Shown here: positions 37,656 to 47,552 of the stretch, one piece after another
Position numbering within the stretch: the first letter of the stretch is position 1
Layout: the number at the start of each line of letters is the position of its first letter
NCBI RefSeq assembly: GCF_000755285.1
Contig: NZ_BBMK01000001.1
Location: forward strand, 310,001 to 374,000
Origin: Nonlabens ulvanivorans
GTDB taxonomy: Bacteria > Bacteroidota > Bacteroidia > Flavobacteriales > Flavobacteriaceae
Direction of reading: 5' to 3'
DNA length: 64,000 nt
The notes under the pieces: generated by a model
Told to the model about the DNA's origin: nothing
Databases searched by the model: none
What the model saw: only the letters and a program-made list of their open reading frames with translations
Position numbers and translations under genes: made by a program

Positions 37656-37970
37656 ATGAAATTCTATTTTGTCTACATATTAAAATGCAGCGATGATAGT
37701 TTTTATACTGGTTTTACTTCTAACCTCGATCAACGAGTAGATCAACATCAAATGGGGGGGAAATCTGCAGGATATACTTCTAAAAGACTACCTGTTGAAT
37801 TAGTATGGTATGAACAGTTTCTTGACGATCCAGAACAAGCGATTGTTTGGGAGAAAAAGATAAAAGGCTGGTCAAGAAGAAAGAAACAAGCGTTGATTGA
37901 TGGAGATTGGGATAGTCTAGTCCTTTTTTCTAAAAATTATGCTCAATATGGGAATAGGATTATAAAATAG
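37656..37970 (+). CDS. GIY-YIG nuclease flanked by inverted repeats
   Basis: A 104-residue single-domain GIY-YIG endonuclease. FYFVYILKCSDDSFYTGFTS holds the GIY-YIG strands (here VYI and YTG), with Arg in LDQRVDQHQMGG, the GYTSKRLPVELVWYEQF stretch and Glu in AIVWEKKIKGWSRRKKQALI, as in the small UvrC-like family. The open frame extends into repeat R5 with a TTG, but the ATG at 37656 fits the family length. The gene stands between inverted repeats R5 and R6, with no other genes, and interrupts the flotillin-ATPase spacing. A G7 tract (37754-37760) gives Met-Gly-Gly. Confidence 0.92.
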   Translation: MKFYFVYILKCSDDSFYTGFTSNLDQRVDQHQMGGKSAGYTSKRLPVELVWYEQFLDDPEQAIVWEKKIKGWSRRKKQALIDGDWDSLVLFSKNYAQYGNRIIK

Positions 37971-37982
37971 ATTGTGCAGCCG

Positions 37983-38006
37983 CACTTCGACAAGCTCAGT
38001 GTGACA
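37983..38006 (-). repeat. CTGAGCTTGTCGAAG-family repeat R6, right flank of GIY-YIG gene
   Basis: CACTTCGACAAGCTCAGTG then TGACA, 12 bases after the GIY-YIG stop, inverted relative to R5; 36 bases before the ATPase start codon. Confidence 0.92.
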
Positions 38007-38042
38007 CAAGCATTATAACCAACAAAACAAACTACCATTTCA

Positions 38043-41000
38043 ATGGCAGAAAAAGATATAAAAGACACCACACAACTAGACTCAGGAACCTACGAGATCA
38101 TCCAGAGCCGTTTGCTCAAGCAAAAGAACGACTTGCAGCAACGACTCAATGGGCTTAATGAAGAACGTAAAAAAGTCTTCGGTTCACTAGAGACACGACT
38201 GATTGCAAATGACCGTGTAAATACAGAGAATAACTGTATTGCCCGTGATATTGTGACGATTGGCAAGTACAGTATTTTTGGCTATAACGTGCATTTTGGG
38301 TTGCGTACAGAAATCAACTTAAGTGATGTTTTTAGTATCTATGAGTTTGATCGTGATGGTGTGGATGGTGATGCATTACGCTTTCGCGAAAGCGGGAACA
38401 AGTTAAACCTCATCACAGACCCTACTTTTCAGACTGATTTTGAGAACCTTTACAAGTACTATCGCAACACGATTTTTTCAAAGTTTGCGATTATGGGGGA
38501 ATTACCTGCATATGGTATTCCAGCTCAGTGATTCGGTTACTGATATCAAAACTTTTAAATGGTTAATTACAGACGAAGGACTGCAATATGTAGACAATCG
38601 TAGTGAGCACGAGTATAAGTTTCCTGCGCAATATGGTTTCCAGTGGAAAGAAGCTGGACGTGATAATCAGCGTGCTGGAGTTCACGGTCACGTGTCTATT
38701 CTCGATAAGGTTTTTGTAGAAACTATAGGTGGCGATTTAACCATTAAAGTTGAAGATAATACTGATGATGGTCAGGGAATTTACCGTGAAGACGTAGAAC
38801 ATCGCGACCAGACGCTAGATGATGGACAATACCGCTATGCAGATTTAGGCAATCTAATCGTTCTAGAAATAAAGCCGTTTCAAGAAGAGCCTCGCTATTT
38901 TGTGTACAACCACAAGATTAAAGAAGTAGAAAAAATAGACAGCATTGCTCAGGCAGCTGTGCTGTTACCAGATGATCAAGGAATTATTTTTCCTAGTGGA
39001 TATTACTTGCAAACTGGAGCATATAATGTATTCCCTAGTGATGCTGGAAAGTTAAAATTCCAGCAAAGAATCGCGTCACCTAATGGTGAAGATCATTTGT
39101 TTGTTTTCTATAATGGGGGCAAAAGGACTGTATGTACTGATGTCTTATAATGTGATTGATCAAACGGTAAAAACACCTATCGTTTGTAATGGTTTTACAA
39201 TTTTAGAACAAGGTGAATTGTGCTATTTCCGCACAGAGGATGAGCAGACCAAGCATCACATGATGCAAATATGGCAAACACCTTATTTAAAAGGTAACAT
39301 CATGCCGTCTGAGCATCAAGACACGATGTTATTTAAGATAGGAAACAAGGACATTGTTAAAGCTATGGCGCAGGCAAATGAGCTACTGACACTTCTTAAC
39401 AAAGAAGATAGTTATAGCGGTTTGTATGATGACATTGCACGTTCTTCAAAAGATATTCTAGATGCTTATTACTGGTTGCCTGAAGAAGAAACTAAACAAA
39501 TTAATCTACCTCTTAACGAGATCAATAAAGCGTCTAACGCCGCTATTGACGAGTTTGAAAAGGTAAAACAGCTGCGCAAACAAGCGGCTGCAGATACAAA
39601 GGCAATTTCTAAAAAGGCTGATGAACTTTTTAATAAAGTAAAAAGTACTTCCTTTAAGTCCATCAATGACTTTGTACAGTTGTTAACGCAACTGAGAGGT
39701 TTACGTGGTGAAGCGATAGGACTTTATGAAATACGCTATGTAGACACTGATTTTATTAAAGGAATTGAGGAGCAAATCGTTGAGCAAAACGAGGTGATCT
39801 CCCGTCGTGCAGTGACCTTTTTACTAGACGACAAAGCGCTTGCACCATACCACGATGCGGTAAATGAAAAGCAAACAGCTCTAGACGCTACTAAGAAAGT
39901 CATCGAAATTAAGAATCTAGAAAAAGAGGTCAATCAAATAGCTGTAGATCTAGAGCTATTGATTGATATTGTTTCTAATCTGGAGATAGAAGACACGTCG
40001 CATTCTACAAAGATTATTGAAAACATATCGTTGATTTTTGCCACCATAAATCAGGTGAAAGCAGCGATTAAGAATAAGGTGAAAACCGTAGGTAAAAAAG
40101 AAGCGCAAGCAGATTTTGCAGCACAATTAAAGCTGATTGATCAAAGTATTATCAATTACCTGGACATTGCAAACACACCAGAAAAATGTGATGAATTCCT
40201 GACCAAAGTTTCCATACAACTAGAAGAACTAGAAGGGAAATTTGCCGATTATGAGGAGTACATCACAGAGATTATGGGCAAGCGTGAAGAGGTTTATGCA
40301 GCCTTTGATAATCGCAAAAGCAGTCTGGTTGAAGCGCGTAATAAAAAGGCACTCGCCTTTCAAAACGCTGCACAACGTATTTTAAAAGGAGTACAAAAAA
40401 GAGCGCAATCCTTAGATAGCATTACAGAAATCAACGGCTATTTTGCTAGCGATTTAATGATCAATAAGGTGCGCGACATAGTTGTACAATTAAAAGAACT
40501 GGACGACGCTGGAAAAGCCGAAGGAATTGAAACAGCCCTTAAAGTAGCCCGTGAAGATGCCTTGAGAAAACTTAAGGATAAGAACGAGCTTTATGAAGAT
40601 GGCGATAATATCATTAAGCTAGGGAAACACAAATTTGGCGTTAATAAACAACAGCTAGATCTTACCATCGTTTTTAAGGAAAATAAGCTGTTCTATCACT
40701 TAACAGGAACAGATTTTTATCAAGAATTACATAACGAGATTCTCACGCAATCTCAAGGAATATGGAATCAAGAATTAGTTTCAGAAAACAAACAAGTCTA
40801 TCGTGCCGCTTACCTCGCCTACTCCATCTTTAAAACTGGAGATAAAGAGACTTTAAGAATGATGAGTTCAGCAGATTTGCTGGCAACTGTTCAAGATATT
40901 GCTAGCGGTAACTATTCTGGTGGCTATGTAAAAGGTGTTCACGATCACGATGCAGCACAATTTCTAGGTGTTTTATTACACAAGCATCACGATCTAGGGT

Positions 41001-43054
41001 TGCTTACTTATGATCCTAACACGAGATCGCAGGCGCAGTTTTTCTGGAATGACTTTGACACGACACGTCGCACACGCACTAATCGTATTTTGAAAAGTGC
41101 TGGTGAAGTATTATCTGTATTTCCAGACAGTAAAGAGTATGATTTTATTGTGGATGAGCTAGCAAATGAGATCTATAATCGCAATGTTGCTACAAATGCC
41201 GACTTCGACAAGCTCAGCCTGACAAATGAATTAAAAACTACCGATGTCACGTTGAGCCTGTCGAAACGTAGTTTGAATACTACAAAGCCTAATTCTATAA
41301 CTCCTGTTCGAAACGAACATCAAATCGCAAGTTATTTATTTAACGAGTTAAAGGATAACAACAATTTTACGGTAAGCACGAGTGCTATCCAATTGAAAGA
41401 AGCTTTTGAGAAGAAAATAAAAACTCAAAATGCCGACTTGAAATTCAAGAAAAGTCTAGAAGCTTGTGAAGACGAGAAGTCTAAAGTGGAACTGGTGAGA
41501 CATTGGGTTTCCGCTTTCGCGAAAGCGCACTTCGACAAGCTCAGTGTGACAAAACAAAATTGGTTACCCTACATAGACGAATGTGTGGCAAACATCCTTT
41601 ACGGAGAATTGACTGCCGATAAAACAGTTGCCATATCGCCGCATGAAGAAATCAGTGGATTAAAAGGATCGCACAGCACGATTACCGAAGGTACATTCCT
41701 ATTCAATTACCACGACTTTGTCATAGCTCTAGAGCGTTTTGTGAATATAAAAGTGCCCGCTTATGAGACGTTTAGAAAAGCAAAACATGAGGTAACTGAA
41801 GAGCTCAAAGAGTCCTTGAGACTTGAAGAATTTAAGCCACGAGTATTGAGTTCGTTTGTGCGTAACAAGTTGATCGATCAGGTTTATTTCCCATTAATAG
41901 GAGATAATCTTGCTAAACAATTAGGTACCGTAGGCGATACAAAACGTACCGACCGTATGGGATTGTTACTACTCATATCACCACCAGGTTATGGTAAAAC
42001 AACCTTGATGGAATATGTAGCAAACCGATTAGGCTTGATATTTATGAAAATAAATGGTCCAGCGATAGGTCACGAGATCACGTCTGTAGATCCTGAAGCA
42101 GCAACTAATGCAGCGACAAGAGAAGAGCTTAAAAAACTGAATCTTGCTTTTGAAATGGGTGATAACGTGATGTTATATCTAGATGATATTCAACACTGTA
42201 ATCCTGAGTTTTTACAAAAATTCATCAGTCTGTCTGATGGAACTCGTAAAATTGAAGGAGTCTATAATGGAAAGCCTAAAACCTACGATCTACGTAGTAA
42301 GAAATTTTGCGTAATCATGGCTGGTAATCCGTATACAGAAAGTGGTGATAAGTTCCAGATTCCAGATATGCTTGCCAATCGTGCCGATATTTATAATCTA
42401 GGTGATATTATAGGTGATACAGCTCATTTATTTGAATTGAGTCTGGTAGAAAATGCACTGACTAGTAATCCCGTATTGCAACAATTGAGTAACAAGCATT
42501 TTGATGATGTTTATGCATTGATTGATCGTGTTCAAAACGGAGCAAGTGATAATGAGTTAAAAGGAAATCACAGCAATCAAGAAATAGCCGATTATGTTGC
42601 TGTGCTAGAGAAGGTATTGAAAATACGCGATACCGTTCTTAAAGTGAACCAGACTTATATCGCTAGTGCAGGAATGGAAGATGCTTATCGTACAGAGCCT
42701 AGTTTTAAACTACAAGGTTCTTATAGAGATATGAATAAACTGGTTGCAAAAGTAGTCCCAATAATGGATGATAAAGAGCTACAAACGCTTCTATTATCGC
42801 ATTATGAAAGTGAATCACAAACCTTAACTAGTGCTGCAGAGGCCAATCTTTTGAAATATAAAGAACTCGTAAAAACTATCTCACTAGAGGAACAGCAACG
42901 ATGGGAAGATATCAAAGGGATTTTTGCCAAGAACAATAAACTTAACGGTCTAGGTGGACAGAATCAAATGTCTCAAGTTTTGAGCCAAATGATGGATTTC
43001 ACCGAGAATCTAGAAGGCATTAAAGAGGTATTGAGGAAAGGATTGTCTAAGTGA
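38043..43054 (+). CDS. DUF3686/AAA 'DNA repair ATPase' of the PspA cluster (two frameshifts)
   Basis: 1,669 residues after repair. N-terminal DUF3686 region (about 1-460; starts with a coiled coil, then ENNCIARDIVTIGKYSIFGY), a long coiled-coil middle, and a MoxR-like AAA module near 1305-1480 with Walker A SPPGYGKTTLMEY, Walker B NVMLYLDDIQH and sensor VIMAGNPYTESG. The name is traditional; the context with PspA and flotillin argues for membrane stress. Two G5 tracts (38495-38499 and 39115-39119) break the frame; read as G4 they give MGNYLHMVFQLSD and FYNGAKGLYVLMSYN. Holds one palindrome at 38379, one at 41512 and three CTGAGC-type repeats. Confidence 0.88.
38379..38394. repeat. 16-bp palindrome, copy 10 (in DUF3686 ATPase)
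   Basis: Perfect CGCTTTCGCGAAAGCG; encodes RFRES followed by Gly near residue 113. Confidence 0.95.
41201..41224 (-). repeat. CTGAGCTTGTCGAAG-family repeat R7 (in ATPase gene)
   Basis: GACTTCGACAAGCTCAGCC then TGACA; read in frame as DFDKLSLT within a hydrophilic linker. Confidence 0.88.
41246..41268 (+). repeat. CTGAGCTTGTCGAAG-family repeat R8 (in ATPase gene)
   Basis: GTCACGTTGAGCCTGTCGAA then ACG; inverse of R7, 21 bases away; read in frame as VTLSLSKR. Confidence 0.82.
41512..41527. repeat. 16-bp palindrome, copy 11 (in DUF3686 ATPase)
   Basis: Perfect CGCTTTCGCGAAAGCG, encodes AFAKA, and directly abuts repeat R9. Confidence 0.95.
41528..41551 (-). repeat. CTGAGCTTGTCGAAG-family repeat R9 (in ATPase gene)
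   Basis: CACTTCGACAAGCTCAGTG then TGACA, identical to R6; read in frame as HFDKLSVT. It starts at the base after palindrome copy 11. Confidence 0.92.
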
Positions 43055-43067
43055 TGACTCAAGAATT

Positions 43068-43487
43068 ATGAAGTACTTAAAAAATATTTGGAAACAATAC
43101 AAATTTGGGAAAAAGGCTTTGCGAATAGAGCGAGAACCAGAATTAGAATTTTCTTTTCAATATTTTCAAAATGACATTCCAAGAATAGAGTTTATTAGAC
43201 AAAAAAGCTTGTTGGATTTTAAAGATATTAAAATTGAAAATCCTCATGACTTTGCTATTAAAATTTTTCCTTTTAAGGATAAGAAAATAATAGAACGTAT
43301 TAAAGATTGGAAGTATTTTGAAAATTCTTTTGATTTACAAGATGACGAGAATTCGCCACCATACCTTTGTTTGTATATGAAAGGAAATGCAAAGCAAATT
43401 CCTATAATCGCAAAAGAAATACTTCATTCTATATTTGAACTAGAAGTAAATGATGAAATTGAATATGGTATAAAGCTATATGAATAA
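43068..43487 (+). CDS. Hypothetical protein between two copies of the ATPase tail
   Basis: A 139-residue soluble protein I do not recognise. Basic N-terminus (MKYLKNIWKQYKFGKKALRIERE), mixed helices and strands with many aromatics (FSFQYFQNDIPRIEF, KIFPFKDKKIIERIKDWKYF), and an acidic C-terminus. No signal peptide or membrane helix. It starts 13 bases after the ATPase stop and is followed by a 129-base near-copy of the end of the ATPase gene, so it looks like cargo brought in together with a gene-end duplication. An immunity- or accessory-like role is possible but not shown. Confidence 0.6.
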   Translation: MKYLKNIWKQYKFGKKALRIEREPELEFSFQYFQNDIPRIEFIRQKSLLDFKDIKIENPHDFAIKIFPFKDKKIIERIKDWKYFENSFDLQDDENSPPYLCLYMKGNAKQIPIIAKEILHSIFELEVNDEIEYGIKLYE

Positions 43488-43495
43488 TCAGACAT

Positions 43496-43624
43496 GCAAA
43501 AAACAATAAGCTTAGTGGCCTAGGTGGACAAAATCAGATGTCTCAAGTCCTGAGTCAAATGATGGATTTTACCGAGAATCTAGAAGGCATTAAAGAGGTG
43601 TTGAGGAAAGGATTGTCTAAGTAA
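43496..43624 (+). pseudogene. Duplicated 3' end of the DUF3686 ATPase gene
   Basis: About 126 bases match 42929-43054 at roughly 90% identity. Of some 13 differences almost all are synonymous (one Asn to Ser, and TGA to TAA), so the copy still reads NNKLSGLGGQNQMSQVLSQM and ends RKGLSK-stop. No start codon of its own. A relic of a tail exchange or tandem duplication around the gene at 43068. Confidence 0.88.
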
Positions 43625-43832
43625 AAACAAACGTTAACCTTCAAAAAAACAGTCTTTTGAAATTCGTTTTCATCTATAATCATTGACTTAGCGCACTAAA
43701 ATCTTGATGCAATATTAACAGTAAGTGAAAAACTGTTAAAGTACTGGTTTTAAATTGTTAAAGACAATAAAAGATGTAGTTTCGGCGTTGTATTTGTTCA
43801 TATTATATCGAATTTAAAAAATTAAAATTTAT

Positions 43833-44776
43833 ATGTTGTTAAAAGTGTCTGCTTTATTAATTGTGATGTTTACTAGTCTAGTTCACGCCACTGACAAACC
43901 TTTATTGCTGCTGGAAAATGCAAATCAAGAGGTAAGTGCTTACCAAGACGCTACATTACAATTAAGCTTACAAGAACAATTATACTCAAACAAGCGATGG
44001 CGAAGTTTAATCAAAAACAAACGATTGTCTGTAAGTCTAGTTGATTTATCAAACGATGGTGTTCGATATGCTAGTATTAATGGTGATAATATGATGTATG
44101 CTGCTAGCATGCCTAAAATTGCTGTTTTATATACTGCTATGGATGCTATTGAGAAAGGTGATTTAGAATATACTGATGAAGTAAAGACGGATATGTGGTT
44201 AATGATTTCAAAATCTAATAACGCCGCTTCTACTAGAATGATTGATAGAGTAGGTTTTCAACGTATCGAAGACGTGATGTGCGATCCAGCAAATCCATTT
44301 TATGATCAATACAGTAATGGTGGTCTTTGGGTAGGTAAAAGATATGCCGCACAGGGAAGACGCCATCCAGAACCTATCAAAGGTTTAAGTCATGCTGCTA
44401 CAACTGAAGCTGTTGCTAAATTATACTACCAATTAGCCACTGGCCAATTAATTAACAATGAACGCAGTAGCGAAATGCTACAATATCTAAAAGACCCGAG
44501 TTTACATCATAAATTTGTAAACACCTTAGATCAAATTGCTCCAGAAGCAGACGTTTATAGAAAAAGTGGATCTTGGAAAAACTGGCACTGTGATAGCGTA
44601 ATTGTATGGGATGATGAGCGAAAGAAGCATTACATTCTTGTTGCATGGTAGAGTCACCTGATGGAGAAAAAATTATTAGAAATTTAGTAAGACCTGCTGA
44701 AGCCGCATTAAACAAAACACCTATCTTGCTTCAAGACATCCAATCAGGTGAAACCGTTAAACCAGCTCATATCTAA
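43833..44776 (+). CDS. Serine hydrolase, class A beta-lactamase-like (frameshifted)
   Basis: 314 residues after repair. Signal peptide (LLIVMFTSLVHA), then the beta-lactamase/DD-peptidase fold: SMPK (Ser-x-x-Lys, about residue 93), SNN (about 134) and KSG (about 247, in place of KTG). The frame breaks near 44646: adding one T gives HYILVALVESPDGEKIIRN and runs to TAA at 44774. The usual class A Glu166 motif is not obvious, so it may be a cell-wall peptidase rather than a resistance enzyme. The next gene starts within its last codons. Confidence 0.82.
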
Positions 44777-47552
44777 TTTATTTGATATAAAGAAAAAGGA
44801 ACTCTCCATAGCTTTATGGATGCAGTTATATCTTTTTCTTATAATAGGTGCATTGCTAGTAGTTAAACCTACTATCAATGCACTTTTTTTATCCACCGCT
44901 GGAGCAGATTCACTGTCAATAGCATTTATTTTAACCGCTATCATTGCGGTAGTATTATCATTCTCTTATCATAAATTACTCGAGCGATTTAATCTTAGAT
45001 ACATTATTAAATCAACGTTGTGGTTTTTTTCTGCGGTATTCTTTATCATAGGGCTGCTCGTAATGTTTGAAGTATCCAACCTTTTTTTAGTATACGCATT
45101 TTACCTATTTGTCGGAATATATGCGTTACTCGTCACTTCCCAATTTTGGGTTTTGGCAAATGTTATTTTTAATATCAGAGAAGCTAAAAGGTTATTTGGC
45201 TTTATAGGTGCTGGTGGAATTGCTGGCGGAATTGCTGGTGGATATGTCACGTCCATATTAGTACCATTTACAGGTAATGGTGCACTTATCATCTTAGCAA
45301 GTTTAATGATTGCCAGTTGCCCATACATTTACCATAAAATTAAGTCCCAAAGCTATAAGGGTAAAATGAAATTGGAATTCAAAAAGAGAGAAATGGTCTC
45401 TAAGGAACCTTCCATTAAATTAATATTTAATTCTAGGCATTTAACACATCTTGCAGGTGTTATAGGAATAGGTGTATTAGTAGCAAAACTAGTGGATTAT
45501 GAGTTTAGCTATCTCGCCAGTCAGCAAATAGAAGACCCTATGGAACTTGCGTCTTTTTTTGGGTTTTGGTTCAGTACTTTCAATATCATTTCTCTGATAT
45601 TACAATTATTAATTACAAAACGATTATTAGAAAATTTTAATATAGAGACCAATTTGTTTTTCTTGCCTGCAGCGGTAATTGCATGTGCTTTATTACTTTT
45701 TGTAATGCCAGAATTGTGGCTCGTAATCATATTAAAAGGGTTTGACGGTAGTTTGAAGCAGTCTTTACATAAAAGTGCACTAGAGCTTCTTGCTATACCC
45801 ATACCTAGTGATATAAAAAATAAAACTAAAACATTTATTGATGTTGTAGTGGATAGTATAGCCACTGGACTAGCTGGATTAGTTATCATTTTTGTTGTAA
45901 AAGGACTGAATCTTCCCAATCATATTATTACAGCATCCATTGCAGTTCTTTCTATTTTCTGGATTTATTTAATTTTTAAAGTAAAGGACAGCTATCTAAG
46001 TATCTTTAAACAAAGTATCGTAAAAAGAGAAAAATTAAGAAAAGAAAAAAATAATGTCGGTACTCTGATCAGTAACATGAAAATCATTTTTGAGAATGGT
46101 GGAACTGAAGATGTACTCGCAATGCTACAAAAACTACCAGAAATTAGTCACATAAGTTTAAGAGAGCCTGTTTTACATCTTCTTAATCATAAGAATAAAA
46201 GAGTTGTCACGGCGGTAATTAATAACTTAGACTATGTTATCGATGAACCAGTAGCGCAAGTACAAGACTTTATCTATACAGATGATAGTGAATTGATTAA
46301 TGCAGCAATGAATTATTTATTGAGCCATGAGCATATTTCATATCAATTCTATGAAAATTATCTAGATGATGAAGATGATATGATAGCAACAGCAGCTCTA
46401 TTAGCTCTAGCTGCCATTTCTCAAGAAAACCCATTATTAGCAGAAAAGTATAACCTGAAGTTACGTATCGAATTATTCTCTAGTGAGATAGGTGAAAATA
46501 ACATGCAGATAGCAGAACTTGCTCGTCTTATTGAAACATTAGGATATGCCGCTACAACAAACTACTATTCAATAATTGATAATTACTTAGGACATGACAA
46601 TAAAGCTTTGAGAATTGCAGCTATAAAATCTACTGGTCATACTAAAGACATTTATTTCTTAAAAACTCTTCTAAAAGGACTGACAGATGATGAATTAAGA
46701 AAACCTATTGTATCCTCCATTTATAAAATGGGCAATAAATCTTTGAAAATTATAAGTCAGGTTTATTCTAAAAAGAAAACAGAGAATGATATCAGAAAAG
46801 AATTACTTCATGCATTATACCATATAAAAACTAAGAGGTCTCACCGTTTACTTATTCAGCTAGCAGATCAAAGTGATATTTCGGTAAGGAAGAGAGCTTT
46901 TGAACTATTATTTAAATCCAGAAAAGATGGTAGGAAATCAATTCTGAAAAAGAAAGAATTGATAAGATTAATAGATAAAGAGTCTACAAAGTACAAGGAA
47001 TTAGTGAGAGTCTATTGGTCTTTAAAAATAAGTCAGCGCTCTGATAAAAGGACTAATGGTGTTATCTCTCTACTAGAGAAAAACACAATTGAACAACTTA
47101 TCACTAATATTGATCAATGCATCTCTGATCAACTAGAAATAATTTTTAATCTTTTATCACAACGTTATAATCCAGAAGATGTTTATGTTGCCTATAAAGG
47201 AATGATCAGTAAAGAGACCGTTTCTAGACTTCACTCTATGGAGTACCTCAACGGTATACTAAGTAGAGATTTGAAAAATATGTTATTTCCACTATTTGAG
47301 TTAGAATCACATACATTATCCAGTGAAACTTTTGAATTTCAAGAAAGAATAGAATTATATGACCGTAGTAAAATGCTAGAAAAGCTTCTTCTAGTCCGAG
47401 AAAAAAAGGTGCAATTAGCCAGTATTAAATTACTTAATCTACAAGGTGAACATTTAATATCCAGCATTTTATCACAACTACCTACATCAAAAGCTTTAGA
47501 AATCAAAAATACATTGCTATCTCTAAAAGATGATAAAATTAAAATCGCTTAG
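44748..47552 (+). CDS. Nucleotide-transporter-like membrane protein with HEAT repeats
   Basis: A 934-residue protein. Residues about 15-420 hold some 11-12 membrane helices (LWMQLYLFLIIGALLVVKPT at the start, IGAGGIAGGIAGGYVTSILVPF in the middle) in the pattern of the ATP/ADP translocase (Npt/TLC) family; residues about 440-930 are HEAT-like helical repeats (LREPVLHLLNHKNKRVVTAV, IAAIKSTGHTKDIYFLKTLL). Such fusions occur in Bacteroidota. Start is GTG, overlapping the serine hydrolase gene by 29 bases. Substrate unproven; nucleotide transport is inferred from the family. Confidence 0.65.
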   Translation: MKPLNQLISNLFDIKKKELSIALWMQLYLFLIIGALLVVKPTINALFLSTAGADSLSIAFILTAIIAVVLSFSYHKLLERFNLRYIIKSTLWFFSAVFFIIGLLVMFEVSNLFLVYAFYLFVGIYALLVTSQFWVLANVIFNIREAKRLFGFIGAGGIAGGIAGGYVTSILVPFTGNGALIILASLMIASCPYIYHKIKSQSYKGKMKLEFKKREMVSKEPSIKLIFNSRHLTHLAGVIGIGVLVAKLVDYEFSYLASQQIEDPMELASFFGFWFSTFNIISLILQLLITKRLLENFNIETNLFFLPAAVIACALLLFVMPELWLVIILKGFDGSLKQSLHKSALELLAIPIPSDIKNKTKTFIDVVVDSIATGLAGLVIIFVVKGLNLPNHIITASIAVLSIFWIYLIFKVKDSYLSIFKQSIVKREKLRKEKNNVGTLISNMKIIFENGGTEDVLAMLQKLPEISHISLREPVLHLLNHKNKRVVTAVINNLDYVIDEPVAQVQDFIYTDDSELINAAMNYLLSHEHISYQFYENYLDDEDDMIATAALLALAAISQENPLLAEKYNLKLRIELFSSEIGENNMQIAELARLIETLGYAATTNYYSIIDNYLGHDNKALRIAAIKSTGHTKDIYFLKTLLKGLTDDELRKPIVSSIYKMGNKSLKIISQVYSKKKTENDIRKELLHALYHIKTKRSHRLLIQLADQSDISVRKRAFELLFKSRKDGRKSILKKKELIRLIDKESTKYKELVRVYWSLKISQRSDKRTNGVISLLEKNTIEQLITNIDQCISDQLEIIFNLLSQRYNPEDVYVAYKGMISKETVSRLHSMEYLNGILSRDLKNMLFPLFELESHTLSSETFEFQERIELYDRSKMLEKLLLVREKKVQLASIKLLNLQGEHLISSILSQLPTSKALEIKNTLLSLKDDKIKIA

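Noticed and set aside
38440-39150. Three separate genes at 38043-38531, 38440-39150 and 39083-43054
   Set aside because: They overlap in different frames at G5 tracts, and joining them with G4 gives one continuous DUF3686-AAA protein with an exact codon count.
43833-44776. Antibiotic-resistance beta-lactamase
   Set aside because: SxxK, SNN and KSG are present, but no clear class A Glu166 loop was seen and the neighbours suggest an envelope role.
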